From Paracoccaceae bacterium (lineage in GTDB: Bacteria; Pseudomonadota; Alphaproteobacteria; Rhodobacterales; Rhodobacteraceae), in assembly GCA_019090795.1 (NCBI GenBank), contig JAHRVG010000067.1:1-41653 (forward strand): 41,653 nt of DNA, in the 5' to 3' direction. Shown one piece after another: positions 9,610 to 18,836 of this stretch; positions within the stretch are counted from its first letter, which is position 1; the number at the start of each line of letters is the position of its first letter. The notes beneath the pieces were generated by a model. The model saw only the letters and a list, made by a program, of their open reading frames with translations. It had not been told where the DNA came from and did no database searches. Made by a program: the position numbers and the translations under genes.

Positions 9610-10004
9610 CGCTTCATTAATGCATCCGCTTTGCGCCGTACAATCACGCTGCGCAGGTCGTGCATTGCCATGAGCAATTCATCCGCAAACTGGTTGATTT
9701 GTTCATCCGTGGCCTTGGTTTGCACCCATTGTGCTGACAGGTTCAAATGGTCGGTTGTGCGTTTGAGATCATCAATGCGCCGCTCTTCCAGCATCTTGCG
9801 ACGTTCCACGATCCAGGCGTCGATGGCATTGCGCTCAGATGCTGTGGGCACTTGTTCGCCGTGGGGTTTCACATCGCCGCTGCGGATGTTGGCCACGGCA
9901 ATTTGCTGCATTTCCAGACGTCGCTGCCGGTTTTCAGAATCCACGCGATAGACAGCCGCACCATTTTCACGGACACGAAAAAACAGGTTGTTTATTTCAG
10001 TCAT
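9606..10004 (-). CDS. Small conserved hypothetical protein
   Basis: A 132-residue cytosolic protein, predicted mostly helical and rich in charged residues, with no signal peptide or membrane segment. It starts MTEINNLFFRVRENGAAVYR and contains the lines IDAWIVERRKML and HLNLSAQWVQTKA. I recall proteins of this type beside aspartate aminotransferase genes in Rhodobacteraceae, but no function. It lies 35 nt downstream of aatA on the same strand and is probably co-transcribed with it. Its TAG stop overlaps the stop of the convergent Hsp70-like gene. Confidence 0.75.
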   Translation of the reverse strand: MTEINNLFFRVRENGAAVYRVDSENRQRRLEMQQIAVANIRSGDVKPHGEQVPTASERNAIDAWIVERRKMLEERRIDDLKRTTDHLNLSAQWVQTKATDEQINQFADELLMAMHDLRSVIVRRKADALMKR

Positions 10005-10039
10005 ATTCTCGACTGCTCCCTAAACATTACATTAAATCC

Positions 10040-11263
<1,224 letters not shown>

Positions 11264-11312
11264 TTACGGAGACTGTCTTAGACATGCGTTTTCCCATTCG
11301 CAACCATTTGCC

Positions 11313-11337
11313 GCGCGCTTGTGCTTGAGGGGCGCGC
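11313..11337 (-). terminator. Possible terminator hairpin after the FAS1-RTX gene
   Basis: GCGCGC (11313-11318) and GCGCGC (11332-11337) can pair, extended by two G-T wobbles, 15 nt past the stop of the FAS1-RTX gene and before aatA. The T-run lies on the plus-strand side, not on the 3' side of the minus-strand transcript, so an intrinsic terminator is uncertain. Confidence 0.3.
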
Positions 11338-11351
11338 TTTTCACCGCACCA

Positions 11352-13298
11352 TCAGAAGATAAAGTCGGCGTTATCGAGGGCGGCAAGCGCCGTATTTTCC
11401 AAAATGATCTGACTGCCGTCACCCAGTTCAATCAACACGTTCAGGCCATCCTGTGAAACGGAGAGGTCGCTGATGTCGGTATACCCGTGCACCGTAACGT
11501 CCAGCAGGTCGGTGCCGTTTTCAAAATCTTTCACCGTGTCAGTGCGGGAATCGGCAATAAAGACAAATGTGTCGGCCCCGCTGCCGCCGGTCAAGGTGTC
11601 GTTGTGCTGACCACCGATAAGGCGGTCATCACCGGAGCCACCGACCAGAATATCCTTGCCCGAGCCACCGTCAAGCGTGTCGTTATCCCCATCACCATAC
11701 AGTTTATCGTTGCCATTCGCGCCGATCAGGCTGTCATTGCCCGCACCGCCGTAAATCCGGTCGTTGGCATTGCCCCCGTTCAGCAGATCATTGCCGTCCT
11801 CGCCCAGCATCACATCGTTGTCCGCTTGTCCCAGCAAGGTGTCATTCCCTGTGCCACCGTAAAGCTTGTCTTTGCCAGAGCCACCGTCGATCAGGTCATT
11901 GCCACTGCCGCCACGTAGATCATCCTGACCGGATTCGCCGTAAATCGTATCGTTCCCGCCACCGGTACTGACTTTATCCGAACCACCGCCTGCGTAGATC
12001 ACATCATTTGTATCGCCTGTGGTGATGGTGTCTGCGCTGTCGGTCCCCGTTGGAGGTGGCGGTGGTGCGGCAAAAACAAAGTCGGCCGCAGTCAGGTTTG
12101 CAATACCCACCCCTAGCAGGGTAATGCTGTCGTTGGCGTCCAGCTGAAGGGTTGTGGTGCTGCCGATCTGCGTCAGGGCCAGTGTCGAGAAATCCCAGAT
12201 ACCAAAGGCGCTGAGGTCAATGCGGTCGCCGGATTGGAAATCAGTGATCAGATCATTGCCTGCGCCGTTGGCAACTACGAAAAGGTCGTTACCGCTGTTA
12301 CCGGTCAGGGTGTCGTCACCAAATTCACCATAAATCGAATCTCCACCAGAACCGCCTTGCAGCCAATCATTGCCCGAGCCACCGAACAGCGTGTCGTTGC
12401 CCGCCCCGCCCACAACGGTATCATGGCCATTGCCCCCCATGAGCAAGTCAGAGCTGCCGCCGCCATCCAGATAATCATCGTCGTTGCCACCATCTAGAAT
12501 GTCGGCCCCGTCTTCCCCCCAAAGGATGTCATTGCCGTTGCCGCCATCAAGCGTGTCAGAGTCCTCGCCGCCATAGGCGATATCAATGCTATTGCCCCCC
12601 ATGATGTAATCGTCGCCCGTACCGCCAAAGATCGTATCATTGCCGCACCAGCCAATTCCAACATCATTGCCGGCCCCCAGATCAATGGTGTCGCTGCCAT
12701 CGTCTGCGTTAACATAATCATTATCCGCCCCAACCGAGATATAATCGGCAGAATCAGTACCAATCACCAGATCAACGTCATTGGCTCCGTTTGAGGGTAG
12801 AAACTCGCTTGGCAGCAAAACTTCGTCCAGAGTGTAGAGGATGCCGTTATCCTGCAGTTGCTCGCCGCCAACAAGATTTGCATCAAGTGTGTCTGCATCG
12901 TTATCGGTGAATGTTGTACCATTGGTATCAAGATCCGCACCGTTGAGCGTGGTCAGGGGCGAGGCCGTGGCGAGATTACCTGAAACAACGATGCCTGCCG
13001 TCATGTGATAGGTCAGCATATCGCTCAACACAGTCCAAGGATCGCCCTTGCCGATCAGGAGTGCGACCTCGATGATATAGTCGAGGGCCCCGGCCTCATC
13101 CGTTCCCGAAAACCCGAAAGACTGGGCCAGCGAGACAAAGGCGGCATCTGTCGGGATAAACACTGTGGTATCCGTGCCCAAATCGGACAAAAGCCCGGCA
13201 AGATTGCTGCCTTGCGGGCTGGCATCGACAAGATCAATCAGTGTTTTGAAAATTTCTGTATCGCTGGAAGCGCCCAATGTGGCGTAGATCGTGGCCAT
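11352..13298 (-). CDS. FAS1-domain RTX calcium-binding protein
   Basis: A 648-residue protein without a Sec signal peptide. Residues 1-165 form a FAS1 (fasciclin) domain, with TVFIPTDAAFVSL near 46-58 and the second motif MLTYHMTAGIVVSG near 93-106. Residues ~178-345 are RTX nonapeptides, ~346-415 a serralysin-type segment (DLITDFQSGDRIDLSAF...LTAADFVF), followed by a PPPPP linker. A second RTX block follows (~425-590) and a second tail (DTVKDFENGTDLLDV...ALDNADFIF) ends the protein. FAS1 domains mediate adhesion; the DFIF end is typical of type I secretion substrates. One lone cysteine sits in an RTX turn (GIGWCGND), unusual in a family that normally lacks Cys. SD GGAA is 8 nt before the ATG. 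Likely an extracellular, Ca2+-stabilised adhesin. Confidence 0.92.
   Translation of the reverse strand: MATIYATLGASSDTEIFKTLIDLVDASPQGSNLAGLLSDLGTDTTVFIPTDAAFVSLAQSFGFSGTDEAGALDYIIEVALLIGKGDPWTVLSDMLTYHMTAGIVVSGNLATASPLTTLNGADLDTNGTTFTDNDADTLDANLVGGEQLQDNGILYTLDEVLLPSEFLPSNGANDVDLVIGTDSADYISVGADNDYVNADDGSDTIDLGAGNDVGIGWCGNDTIFGGTGDDYIMGGNSIDIAYGGEDSDTLDGGNGNDILWGEDGADILDGGNDDDYLDGGGSSDLLMGGNGHDTVVGGAGNDTLFGGSGNDWLQGGSGGDSIYGEFGDDTLTGNSGNDLFVVANGAGNDLITDFQSGDRIDLSAFGIWDFSTLALTQIGSTTTLQLDANDSITLLGVGIANLTAADFVFAAPPPPPTGTDSADTITTGDTNDVIYAGGGSDKVSTGGGNDTIYGESGQDDLRGGSGNDLIDGGSGKDKLYGGTGNDTLLGQADNDVMLGEDGNDLLNGGNANDRIYGGAGNDSLIGANGNDKLYGDGDNDTLDGGSGKDILVGGSGDDRLIGGQHNDTLTGGSGADTFVFIADSRTDTVKDFENGTDLLDVTVHGYTDISDLSVSQDGLNVLIELGDGSQIILENTALAALDNADFIF
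11528..12040 (-). repeat. RTX nonapeptide block 2 of FAS1-RTX protein
   Basis: A second run of nonapeptides (GTDSADTITTGD through GGSGADTFVF), more regular than block 1, directly precedes the C-terminal secretion-type tail. Confidence 0.85.
12263..12770 (-). repeat. RTX nonapeptide block 1 of FAS1-RTX protein
   Basis: About 18 tandem GGxGxDxLx-type nonapeptides, with degenerate entries such as GIGWCGNDT and GNSIDIAYG, end in the first serralysin-like segment. Confidence 0.85.
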
Positions 13299-13638
13299 AA
13301 TTTATTTCCGTTCTGCAAGCTGCATTAACAATTTCTACTGCGCAATAGGGATATGCCAACCGTTTTCGGTTCTAATTTTCTGGCACGCTATCTGCTTTTA
13401 TGACGCAAAATCAACACATTTTGAACATTTTCCGGAAACACAGTGTTGAACCGAGGGGACGCTATCCGGCTTATAAAGCGGTTTGATCTATGCGTGTATT
13501 ACCTCATTGGCTGACCACATTCAGCGTTTGGGCGCGATTGTCTCCTGAAAAACCGGCATGGTTTTTCTGTTCATTAGTAACTTGAGCCAACCTTGCGTTC
13601 ATGGCATTACCCACGCCAGACACTGACGGAGAATTGCC
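13299..13638. other. 340-bp intergenic region between divergent genes
   Basis: No credible gene lies here. It must contain promoters for the FAS1-RTX gene (minus) and sdhE (plus). Visible structure: a short hairpin AACCG-TTTT-CGGTT around 13358-13371, a 7-bp inverted repeat TCAACAC/GTGTTGA at 13411-13417 and 13443-13449, and a perfect 8-bp inverted repeat at 13547-13567. SD GGAG precedes the sdhE ATG. Confidence 0.6.
13547..13567 (+). promoter_or_regulatory. Inverted repeat upstream of sdhE
   Basis: GAAAAACC-GGCAT-GGTTTTTC is a perfect 8-bp inverted repeat with a 5-nt centre, 71 nt upstream of the sdhE ATG. It could be an operator, or a weak hairpin in the leader transcript. Confidence 0.35.
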
Positions 13639-13905
13639 ATGTCCGAATCCCGTGAAACCCGATTGCGCCGATTGCACATGCGATCCTGGCGGCGCGGTAT
13701 GAAAGAGATGGACCTTATTCTCGGGGGGTTCGCCGATACAATTATGGCTGAGCTGGAGCCGGATGCGCTCGATTCCCATGAGGAACTGATGGACGAAAAT
13801 GATCAGGATCTCTATTTGTGGATTACCGGTGCACAGCAGGGGCCAGCGCATTTATTGCCTGCCTTGGCGCGGGTTTCCGTCTATTTGCAACAAAAACACG
13901 GATAA
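13639..13905 (+). CDS. sdhE: Succinate dehydrogenase flavinylation factor SdhE
   Basis: An 88-residue protein of the SdhE/YgfY/SDH5 family, which promotes covalent attachment of FAD to the SdhA flavoprotein. The hallmark RGxxE motif is RGMKE at residues 19-23, inside LRRLHMRSWRRGMKEMD, followed by the DLILGGF helix and a C-terminal EENDQDLY-like acidic stretch leading to LYLWITG. Length matches the family. It stands alone, with no sdh genes adjacent, upstream of the MarR-type regulator. Confidence 0.9.
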   Translation: MSESRETRLRRLHMRSWRRGMKEMDLILGGFADTIMAELEPDALDSHEELMDENDQDLYLWITGAQQGPAHLLPALARVSVYLQQKHG

Positions 13906-13993
13906 TTTGCGATAATAATTACGACAGCTTAACTTGTTGTTTGAACTTTTCCGCCAAAACCATCTGCAACAGTATATGGCGGAGATAAAAAAT

Positions 13994-14503
13994 ATGAGTA
14001 TTCATTCAACGGTGCAAGATACCGGCCCAGCTAAGCAAGGGTCCGAATTTCTGGGGTCCTATCTGGAAACCCTTTCCATGGTGGAACGGCTCCATCGGTT
14101 GTTGCTTGATGTAATCAAAGACGAATTCGAGCGACTGGGTCTGCTTGATATCAACTCAGTGCAAGCGTTGCTCTTGTTTAACATTGGTGAGAATGAAGTG
14201 ACGGCGGGTGAATTGAAATCGCGCGGTTATTATCAGGGCTCGAATGTGTCCTATAACCTGAAAAAGCTTGTTGAGGCTGGGTATATGCACCATCAACGGT
14301 GTGAGATTGACCGCCGTGCCGTTCGGGTGCGGTTGACCGAAAAAGGGCGAAATATACGTGTCCTGGTTGCGGAACTGTTTGAGCGCCACGCCCATGGCAT
14401 GGCCAGTAAAGAGGTAATTGGTGAAGTGGGCCTGCAATCCATCAATTCGGTTCTGCGTCGGGTCGAGCGGTATTGGACGGATCAGATTAGGTATATCTAC
14501 TAA
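13994..14503 (+). CDS. MarR-family regulator (LdtR-like)
   Basis: A 169-residue winged-helix protein. Residues ~55-130 form the DNA-binding domain: LDINSVQALLLFNIGENEVTAGELK, the recognition helix YQGSNVSYNLKKLVEAGY, and the wing RCEIDRRAVRVRLTEKG. I chose ATG 13994 because SD GGAG (13981-13984) is 9 nt upstream; a TTG (13934) and an ATG (13976) in frame lack this support. The protein resembles LdtR of Liberibacter, a MarR-type regulator linked to cell-envelope and stress genes; the equivalence is inferred. It is 136 nt upstream of hemA, and a perfect palindrome lies between the two. Confidence 0.8.
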   Translation: MSIHSTVQDTGPAKQGSEFLGSYLETLSMVERLHRLLLDVIKDEFERLGLLDINSVQALLLFNIGENEVTAGELKSRGYYQGSNVSYNLKKLVEAGYMHHQRCEIDRRAVRVRLTEKGRNIRVLVAELFERHAHGMASKEVIGEVGLQSINSVLRRVERYWTDQIRYIY

Positions 14504-14587
14504 ACGGTTGTTTTTGCTTAGATGCATACCAAATTCACAAAATATTCAACTTCCTTGCCCGATGCGGCGTTTTGATGTCTGTATTTC

Positions 14588-14604
14588 TATGACAAAGTGT
14601 CATA
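14588..14604. promoter_or_regulatory. Perfect palindrome upstream of hemA
   Basis: TATGACA-AAG-TGTCATA is a 17-bp perfect inverted repeat with 7-bp arms, 36 nt before the hemA ATG. A further TGTC half-site lies at 14576-14579. Its size and symmetry suit a MarR-type or other dimeric repressor; the regulator is not known. Confidence 0.5.
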
Positions 14605-14639
14605 AATAGAGGGGACCACTAGGTAAAGGCTCAGGTAGA

Positions 14640-15863
14640 ATGGACTACAATTCGCAGATTGATCAGGCACTGAATTCGTTGCACGAAGAAGGGCGCTATC
14701 GTGTTTTCCAGAATATTAGGCGTATTAACCAACAGTTTCCCAGTGCAATCTGGACGAAACCGGATGGCACGCAAAAGGAAATCGCGGTTTGGTGTGGCAA
14801 TGATTATTTGGGCATGGGGCAGCATCCAGTTGTTTTAAAGGCGATGAAAGATGCGATTGATACGGCGGGCGCAGGTTCCGGTGGAACACGCAACATTTCT
14901 GGCACAACTGCCTATCACCAAGCGCTAGAGGTGGAAATCGCCGATTTGCACAATAAAGAACGCGCTATTGTATTTACCTCTGCCTATAATGCGAATGAGG
15001 CCACGCTTTCGGTTTTGCCAAAACTGTTTCCCGGCCTGACGATTCTATCGGACGCACTGAACCATGCTTCGATGATCGAGGGGATTCGCCACGGCAATTG
15101 TAAAAGACATATTTTCCGTCACAATGATACGGCGCATTTGCGCGAATTGCTGGAAGCACTGCCGCTTGATGCGCCAAAACTGATTGCCTTTGAATCAATC
15201 TATTCCATGGATGGTGATTTTGGCCCGATAGAGGAAATTTGCGATCTGGCGGATGAGTTTAACGCCCTGACTTATATTGATGAAGTTCACGCAGTGGGCA
15301 TGTACGGCCCGCGCGGTGGCGGTATTACCGAACGCGATAACCTGGCGAACCGCGTTGACATGATTAACGGTACTCTGGCCAAGGCTTATGGCGTGATGGG
15401 CGGCTATGTTGCCACTTCTGACAGGCTGGCGGATGCGATCCGCTCTTATGCCCCCGGCTTTATCTTCACCACTTCGCTGCCACCGGCAGTTGCAGCGGCA
15501 GCGGCTGCCTCGGTGAAACACCTGAAAACCGACCAATCGCGGCGTGATGGGCAGCAAGAGAAAGCCCGCATCCTCAAAGACCGGTTCCGCGCTTTGGGCA
15601 TGCCGCTTGATGATCACGGCAGCCATATCGTACCGGTGCATGTGGGCGATCCGGTTAAATGCAAAATGCTGTCGGATATGCTGCTGGAAGATTATGGGAT
15701 TTATGTGCAACCGATCAACTACCCAACGGTTCCGCGGGGAACCGAGCGGCTGCGTTTCACCCCGTCACCGGTGCATTCTGAAAAAATGATGAATGATCTT
15801 GTGGATGCAATGGATGAACTGTGGGGGCAGTGCGCGCTAAGCCGCCTAGGTCTGACAGGTTAG
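14640..15863 (+). CDS. hemA: 5-aminolevulinate synthase
   Basis: A 407-residue PLP enzyme condensing glycine and succinyl-CoA to 5-aminolevulinate, first step of tetrapyrrole synthesis by the C4 route (EC 2.3.1.37). N-terminal [11 protein letters not shown], the glycine-rich [13 protein letters not shown] loop (~77-90), [10 protein letters not shown] near 137, the [17 protein letters not shown] block with the PLP-binding Asp near 213, and catalytic lysine K248 in [14 protein letters not shown] are all present. Length and lysine position match alphaproteobacterial HemA. It lies downstream of the MarR-type gene; the palindrome at 14588-14604 is a candidate control site. Confidence 0.97.
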   Translation: MDYNSQIDQALNSLHEEGRYRVFQNIRRINQQFPSAIWTKPDGTQKEIAVWCGNDYLGMGQHPVVLKAMKDAIDTAGAGSGGTRNISGTTAYHQALEVEIADLHNKERAIVFTSAYNANEATLSVLPKLFPGLTILSDALNHASMIEGIRHGNCKRHIFRHNDTAHLRELLEALPLDAPKLIAFESIYSMDGDFGPIEEICDLADEFNALTYIDEVHAVGMYGPRGGGITERDNLANRVDMINGTLAKAYGVMGGYVATSDRLADAIRSYAPGFIFTTSLPPAVAAAAAASVKHLKTDQSRRDGQQEKARILKDRFRALGMPLDDHGSHIVPVHVGDPVKCKMLSDMLLEDYGIYVQPINYPTVPRGTERLRFTPSPVHSEKMMNDLVDAMDELWGQCALSRLGLTG

Positions 15864-15896
15864 GCCATCAAATATTTGAAGGGGTGCACAATTCTA

Positions 15897-15927
15897 CTTG
15901 CCTGTGATATAGATACCACTAGGCAAG
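15897..15927. promoter_or_regulatory. Inverted repeat upstream of the rodZ-like gene
   Basis: CTTGCCT (15897-15903) and AGGCAAG (15921-15927) are 7-bp inverted arms around a 17-nt centre, in the 118-bp gap after hemA. The right arm overlaps ACCACTAGG, which also occurs just upstream of hemA (14615-14623). Confidence 0.3.
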
Positions 15928-15981
15928 GAACATCTGCGAATCAATCGTAGGTGAGGCAATAGAACAAGGTTTGGCAGTCCC

Positions 15982-17160
15982 ATGGAAGAAAGCTTGGGTG
16001 GTCATAAACCAAAGGGCTTCGACATGTTTGAGGTAACTTTGGGGGATGAGATGCGCGGAGAGCGCGCCACATTGGGCAAATCTTTGCTCGATGTCCAAAG
16101 GGATCTGCGAATCAAGGCCACCTACCTTGCTGCAATCGAAAACTGTGATCCATCAGTGTTCCAAACGCCCGGTTTTATTGCCGGTTATGTGCGTTCCTAT
16201 GCGCGCTATCTGGATATGGAACCTGAGGAATGTTTTTACCGCTTTTGTGAACAAAGCGGGTTTAACGGTGTCCACGCGGACCTAAAGGCCAGCGCCTCAT
16301 TGGCATCCAAGTCGGCAGCATTGCTGCAAAAACCTGTTATGCAGGTTAACACTGATCCGATAATCAACCCACGCGTACCGATTACGCCGCCCCGCGAAGG
16401 ATTACTGGCGCGGCTTTCCCTGTCGGGCTTTGGCTCTATTGCTGTATTGGCGGTCTTGATGGCCGGTTTGGGCTATGGCGGCTGGAGTGTTTTGCAAGAA
16501 GTGCAGCGGGTGCAATTTGTGCCAGTCAATCAAACGCCGGGTGTTACCACCCAAGCAGACGTTTTGGCCGGTGGCGCTCCAAAGGCTGATAGCAACGTTA
16601 ATACGCCAAGGAGCCTGACGCAAACAACTTCGCTGGATCAGCTGTATCGACCCCAAGCGCTGGAAGTACCACAAATGATTGCGCGTGACGGGCCGATTGT
16701 TTCCATTAATCCTAATTCTCTGGGGGCCTTTGCAACCCATGAAGCGCCCGTTATTCCGACACTGGTGGCCGAGGCACCAAAAGTTGTCAAAGTCGGTCCG
16801 TCACCGATGGAAATCGTCGCGTTAAAACCGGCATGGATTCGGATTTATTATCCCGATGGTGCGGTGTTGTTTGAACGCACGCTGAATGCGGGTGAACGCT
16901 ATCGTCTGCCAAACGGTGTTGTCCCCCCATTGCTGCGGGCCGGAAATGCCAGTGCCGTATTTATGAAAGTTGGCCAGAAAACCTATGGCCCATTGAGTAA
17001 TCGCACCAGCGTTGTTCGCAATGTGTCGCTGGATCGTGGAGATGTGACTTCAACCATGGCGCAGGTTTTTGATGTGTTCAATTTTGAGCTGGCGCCGCCG
17101 ATTATCGGTGATCCCGGCCCTTATACTGCCCAGAACGATAATCCTGTTCCAAGCGAATAA
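15982..17160 (+). CDS. RodZ-like HTH and DUF4115 membrane protein
   Basis: A 392-residue protein with an N-terminal helix-turn-helix of the RodZ type (residues ~18-90: LGDEMRGERATLGKSLLDVQRDLRIKA, then TPGFIAGYVRSYARYLDM), one transmembrane segment near 150-170 (SIAVLAVLMAGLGYGGWSVL), a low-complexity periplasmic linker and a C-terminal beta domain (~268-350, AWIRIYYPDGAVLFERTLNAG) typical of DUF4115. RodZ links MreB to the elongation machinery and sets rod shape. Location next to ispG, as in E. coli, supports the assignment. The ATG at 15982 retains a KPKGFD segment that I believe is conserved in relatives; ATG 16024 has a slightly better SD. A terminator overlaps its stop codon. Confidence 0.8.
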   Translation: MEESLGGHKPKGFDMFEVTLGDEMRGERATLGKSLLDVQRDLRIKATYLAAIENCDPSVFQTPGFIAGYVRSYARYLDMEPEECFYRFCEQSGFNGVHADLKASASLASKSAALLQKPVMQVNTDPIINPRVPITPPREGLLARLSLSGFGSIAVLAVLMAGLGYGGWSVLQEVQRVQFVPVNQTPGVTTQADVLAGGAPKADSNVNTPRSLTQTTSLDQLYRPQALEVPQMIARDGPIVSINPNSLGAFATHEAPVIPTLVAEAPKVVKVGPSPMEIVALKPAWIRIYYPDGAVLFERTLNAGERYRLPNGVVPPLLRAGNASAVFMKVGQKTYGPLSNRTSVVRNVSLDRGDVTSTMAQVFDVFNFELAPPIIGDPGPYTAQNDNPVPSE

Positions 17161-17178
17161 CCTTTATTCGCGCTTTTT
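17153..17178 (+). terminator. Intrinsic terminator after the rodZ-like gene
   Basis: GCGAATAA-CCT-TTATTCGC is a perfect 8-bp stem with a 3-nt loop, followed by GC and five T. The stem includes the stop codon of the rodZ-like gene and ends about 20 nt before the ispG ATG. Confidence 0.7.
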
Positions 17179-17199
17179 CCTTTAGCAAGAGCAAAGCCC

Positions 17200-18339
17200 A
17201 TGTCCCTGAATACCATTCGTCCGTGGCGTAATATCTATCGCCGCAAAAGCCGCCTGATTCATGTCGGTTCTGTGCCTGTGGGCGGCGATTCACCGATCAC
17301 GGTGCAAACCATGACCAATACCTTAACCACAGATGCCAAGGCGACGATCGAACAAATTGAAGCCTGTGCTGAAGCGGGGGCCGATATAGTGCGGGTGTCT
17401 TGCCCTGACGAGGGTTCGACCGCTGCTTTCAAGGAAATAGCACAGGAAAGCCCGGTGCCTTTGGTGGCCGACATCCATTTCCACTATAAACGCGGGATCG
17501 AGGCAGCGGAGGCGGGTGCGGCATGTTTGCGGATCAATCCCGGCAATATCGGCTCTCCCGAGCGGGTCCGCGAGGTGATTAAAGCGGCCAAAGATCACGG
17601 CTGTTCGATCCGGATCGGGGTGAATGCCGGGTCTCTGGAAAAGCACTTGCTGGATAAATACGGTGAGCCATGCCCTGATGCGATGATCGAGAGCGGCATG
17701 GATCATATCCGGATCTTGCAGGATAACGATTTTCACGAGTTCAAGATTTCGCTCAAGGCTTCCGATATTTTTATGACCGTGGCTGCCTATCAGGGGTTGG
17801 CGGAAATCACCGACGCTCCGATCCATTTGGGAATTACCGAGGCTGGGGGCTTGCAATCCGGTACAGTTAAATCAGCAATTGGCATGGGCAACCTGCTGTG
17901 GAACGGTATTGGTGATACGGTGCGTGTCTCCCTTTCTGCTGATCCGGTCGAGGAGGTCAAGGTCGGCTATGAGATGCTGAAATCCCTTGGGCTGCGCCAT
18001 CGCGGGGTGAATATAATCTCATGCCCCAGTTGCGCGCGACAGGGCTTTGATGTGATTAAAACGGTGGAGGCGCTGGAATTACGACTGGCGCATATTCATA
18101 CACCGATCAGCCTTTCAATTATCGGCTGTGTGGTGAATGGGCCAGGAGAGGCGTTGATGACCGATGTCGGATTTACGGGCGGTGGTTCTGGGGCGGGAAC
18201 CGGGATGGTTTATCTGGCCGGCAAAAAAGATCACAAGATGGGAAACTACAATATGGTGGATCATATTGTTGAACTGGTTGAAAAACGGGCGGCTGAGATT
18301 GAGGAACAAGAAGTTTCGGCCGCTGGCGAGGGTATTTAA
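17200..18339 (+). CDS. ispG: 4-hydroxy-3-methylbut-2-enyl diphosphate synthase
   Basis: A 379-residue IspG/GcpE, the penultimate enzyme of the MEP isoprenoid pathway, converting MEcPP to HMBPP with a [4Fe-4S] cluster. The N-terminal TIM-barrel begins with the conserved [20 protein letters not shown]; cluster ligands are C275 and C278 ([11 protein letters not shown]) and C310 with E317 ([10 protein letters not shown]). Length matches the bacterial single-barrel form. It follows the rodZ-like gene by 39 nt, but an intrinsic terminator sits in that gap, so ispG may need its own promoter or depend on read-through. Confidence 0.97.
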   Translation: MSLNTIRPWRNIYRRKSRLIHVGSVPVGGDSPITVQTMTNTLTTDAKATIEQIEACAEAGADIVRVSCPDEGSTAAFKEIAQESPVPLVADIHFHYKRGIEAAEAGAACLRINPGNIGSPERVREVIKAAKDHGCSIRIGVNAGSLEKHLLDKYGEPCPDAMIESGMDHIRILQDNDFHEFKISLKASDIFMTVAAYQGLAEITDAPIHLGITEAGGLQSGTVKSAIGMGNLLWNGIGDTVRVSLSADPVEEVKVGYEMLKSLGLRHRGVNIISCPSCARQGFDVIKTVEALELRLAHIHTPISLSIIGCVVNGPGEALMTDVGFTGGGSGAGTGMVYLAGKKDHKMGNYNMVDHIVELVEKRAAEIEEQEVSAAGEGI

Positions 18340-18368
18340 GAGAACAGAGAAGCAGAAGGGGCCGGATT

Positions 18369-18836
18369 GTGAAACTATATTTTTGGGTATTGGCCGCTTT
18401 GGGAATTGGATTGGTGCTTTGGGTGCGCAGTGCCAAAGATGATCCGCTGGTTTGGCATGTTGACCCGTTGACGGTGGTAGAGGGGGGCAAGCCGAACCAG
18501 TATTTGATGCTCCCTAATGGCAAGACATCCCAAAGCCCGGTGTTCAAGGCCAGTACTCTGGAACTGGCGGGCGCTTTTGATAGGGTGGCAATGGGGCAAC
18601 CGCGGGTCAGCCGTTTGGCCGGAAGCGTTGAAGAGTTGTGGGTGACGTATGTACAACGCACGGCATTGATGCGTTTTCCAGATTACATTTCGGTGAAGGT
18701 CATTGGCAATACTGGCGGCAGCGCTACGCTGGCGATTTATTCAAGGTCGCGGTTTGGACGTTCAGACTTTGGTGTTAACCGTGCCCGTGTCAATATGTGG
18801 ATCAAGGCTTTGGGGCAGATGCTTGTTGCGCGATGA
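18369..18836 (+). CDS. DUF1499-family protein
   Basis: A 155-residue protein starting at GTG 18369, supported by SD AAGGGG 8 nt upstream. An N-terminal hydrophobic segment (LYFWVLAALGIGLVLWV, residues ~3-19) suggests a membrane anchor. The remainder matches the DUF1499 pattern, with FKASTLELAGAFDRVA, YVQRTALMRFPDYISVKVI and the terminal AIYSRSRFGRSDFGVNRARVNMWI, where RSRFGxxDxGxNRxRV is the family's best-conserved line. Function unknown. It is 29 nt downstream of ispG and probably co-transcribed. Its last 75 nt overlap the convergent secreted-protein gene. Confidence 0.85.
   Translation: MKLYFWVLAALGIGLVLWVRSAKDDPLVWHVDPLTVVEGGKPNQYLMLPNGKTSQSPVFKASTLELAGAFDRVAMGQPRVSRLAGSVEELWVTYVQRTALMRFPDYISVKVIGNTGGSATLAIYSRSRFGRSDFGVNRARVNMWIKALGQMLVAR

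Noticed and set aside
11487-12497. Plus-strand open frames opposite the FAS1-RTX gene
   Set aside because: They are antisense shadows of the RTX nonapeptides (runs of V, I, A, T and Q) with no start signals or family resemblance.
14576-14594. PpsR-type TGT-N12-ACA site upstream of hemA
   Set aside because: The spacing is 13 nt, not 12, and no photosynthesis genes are in the window.
15868-15879. TCAAATATTTGA palindrome after hemA as a terminator
   Set aside because: It is AT-rich with no T-run and too weak a stem; more likely chance.
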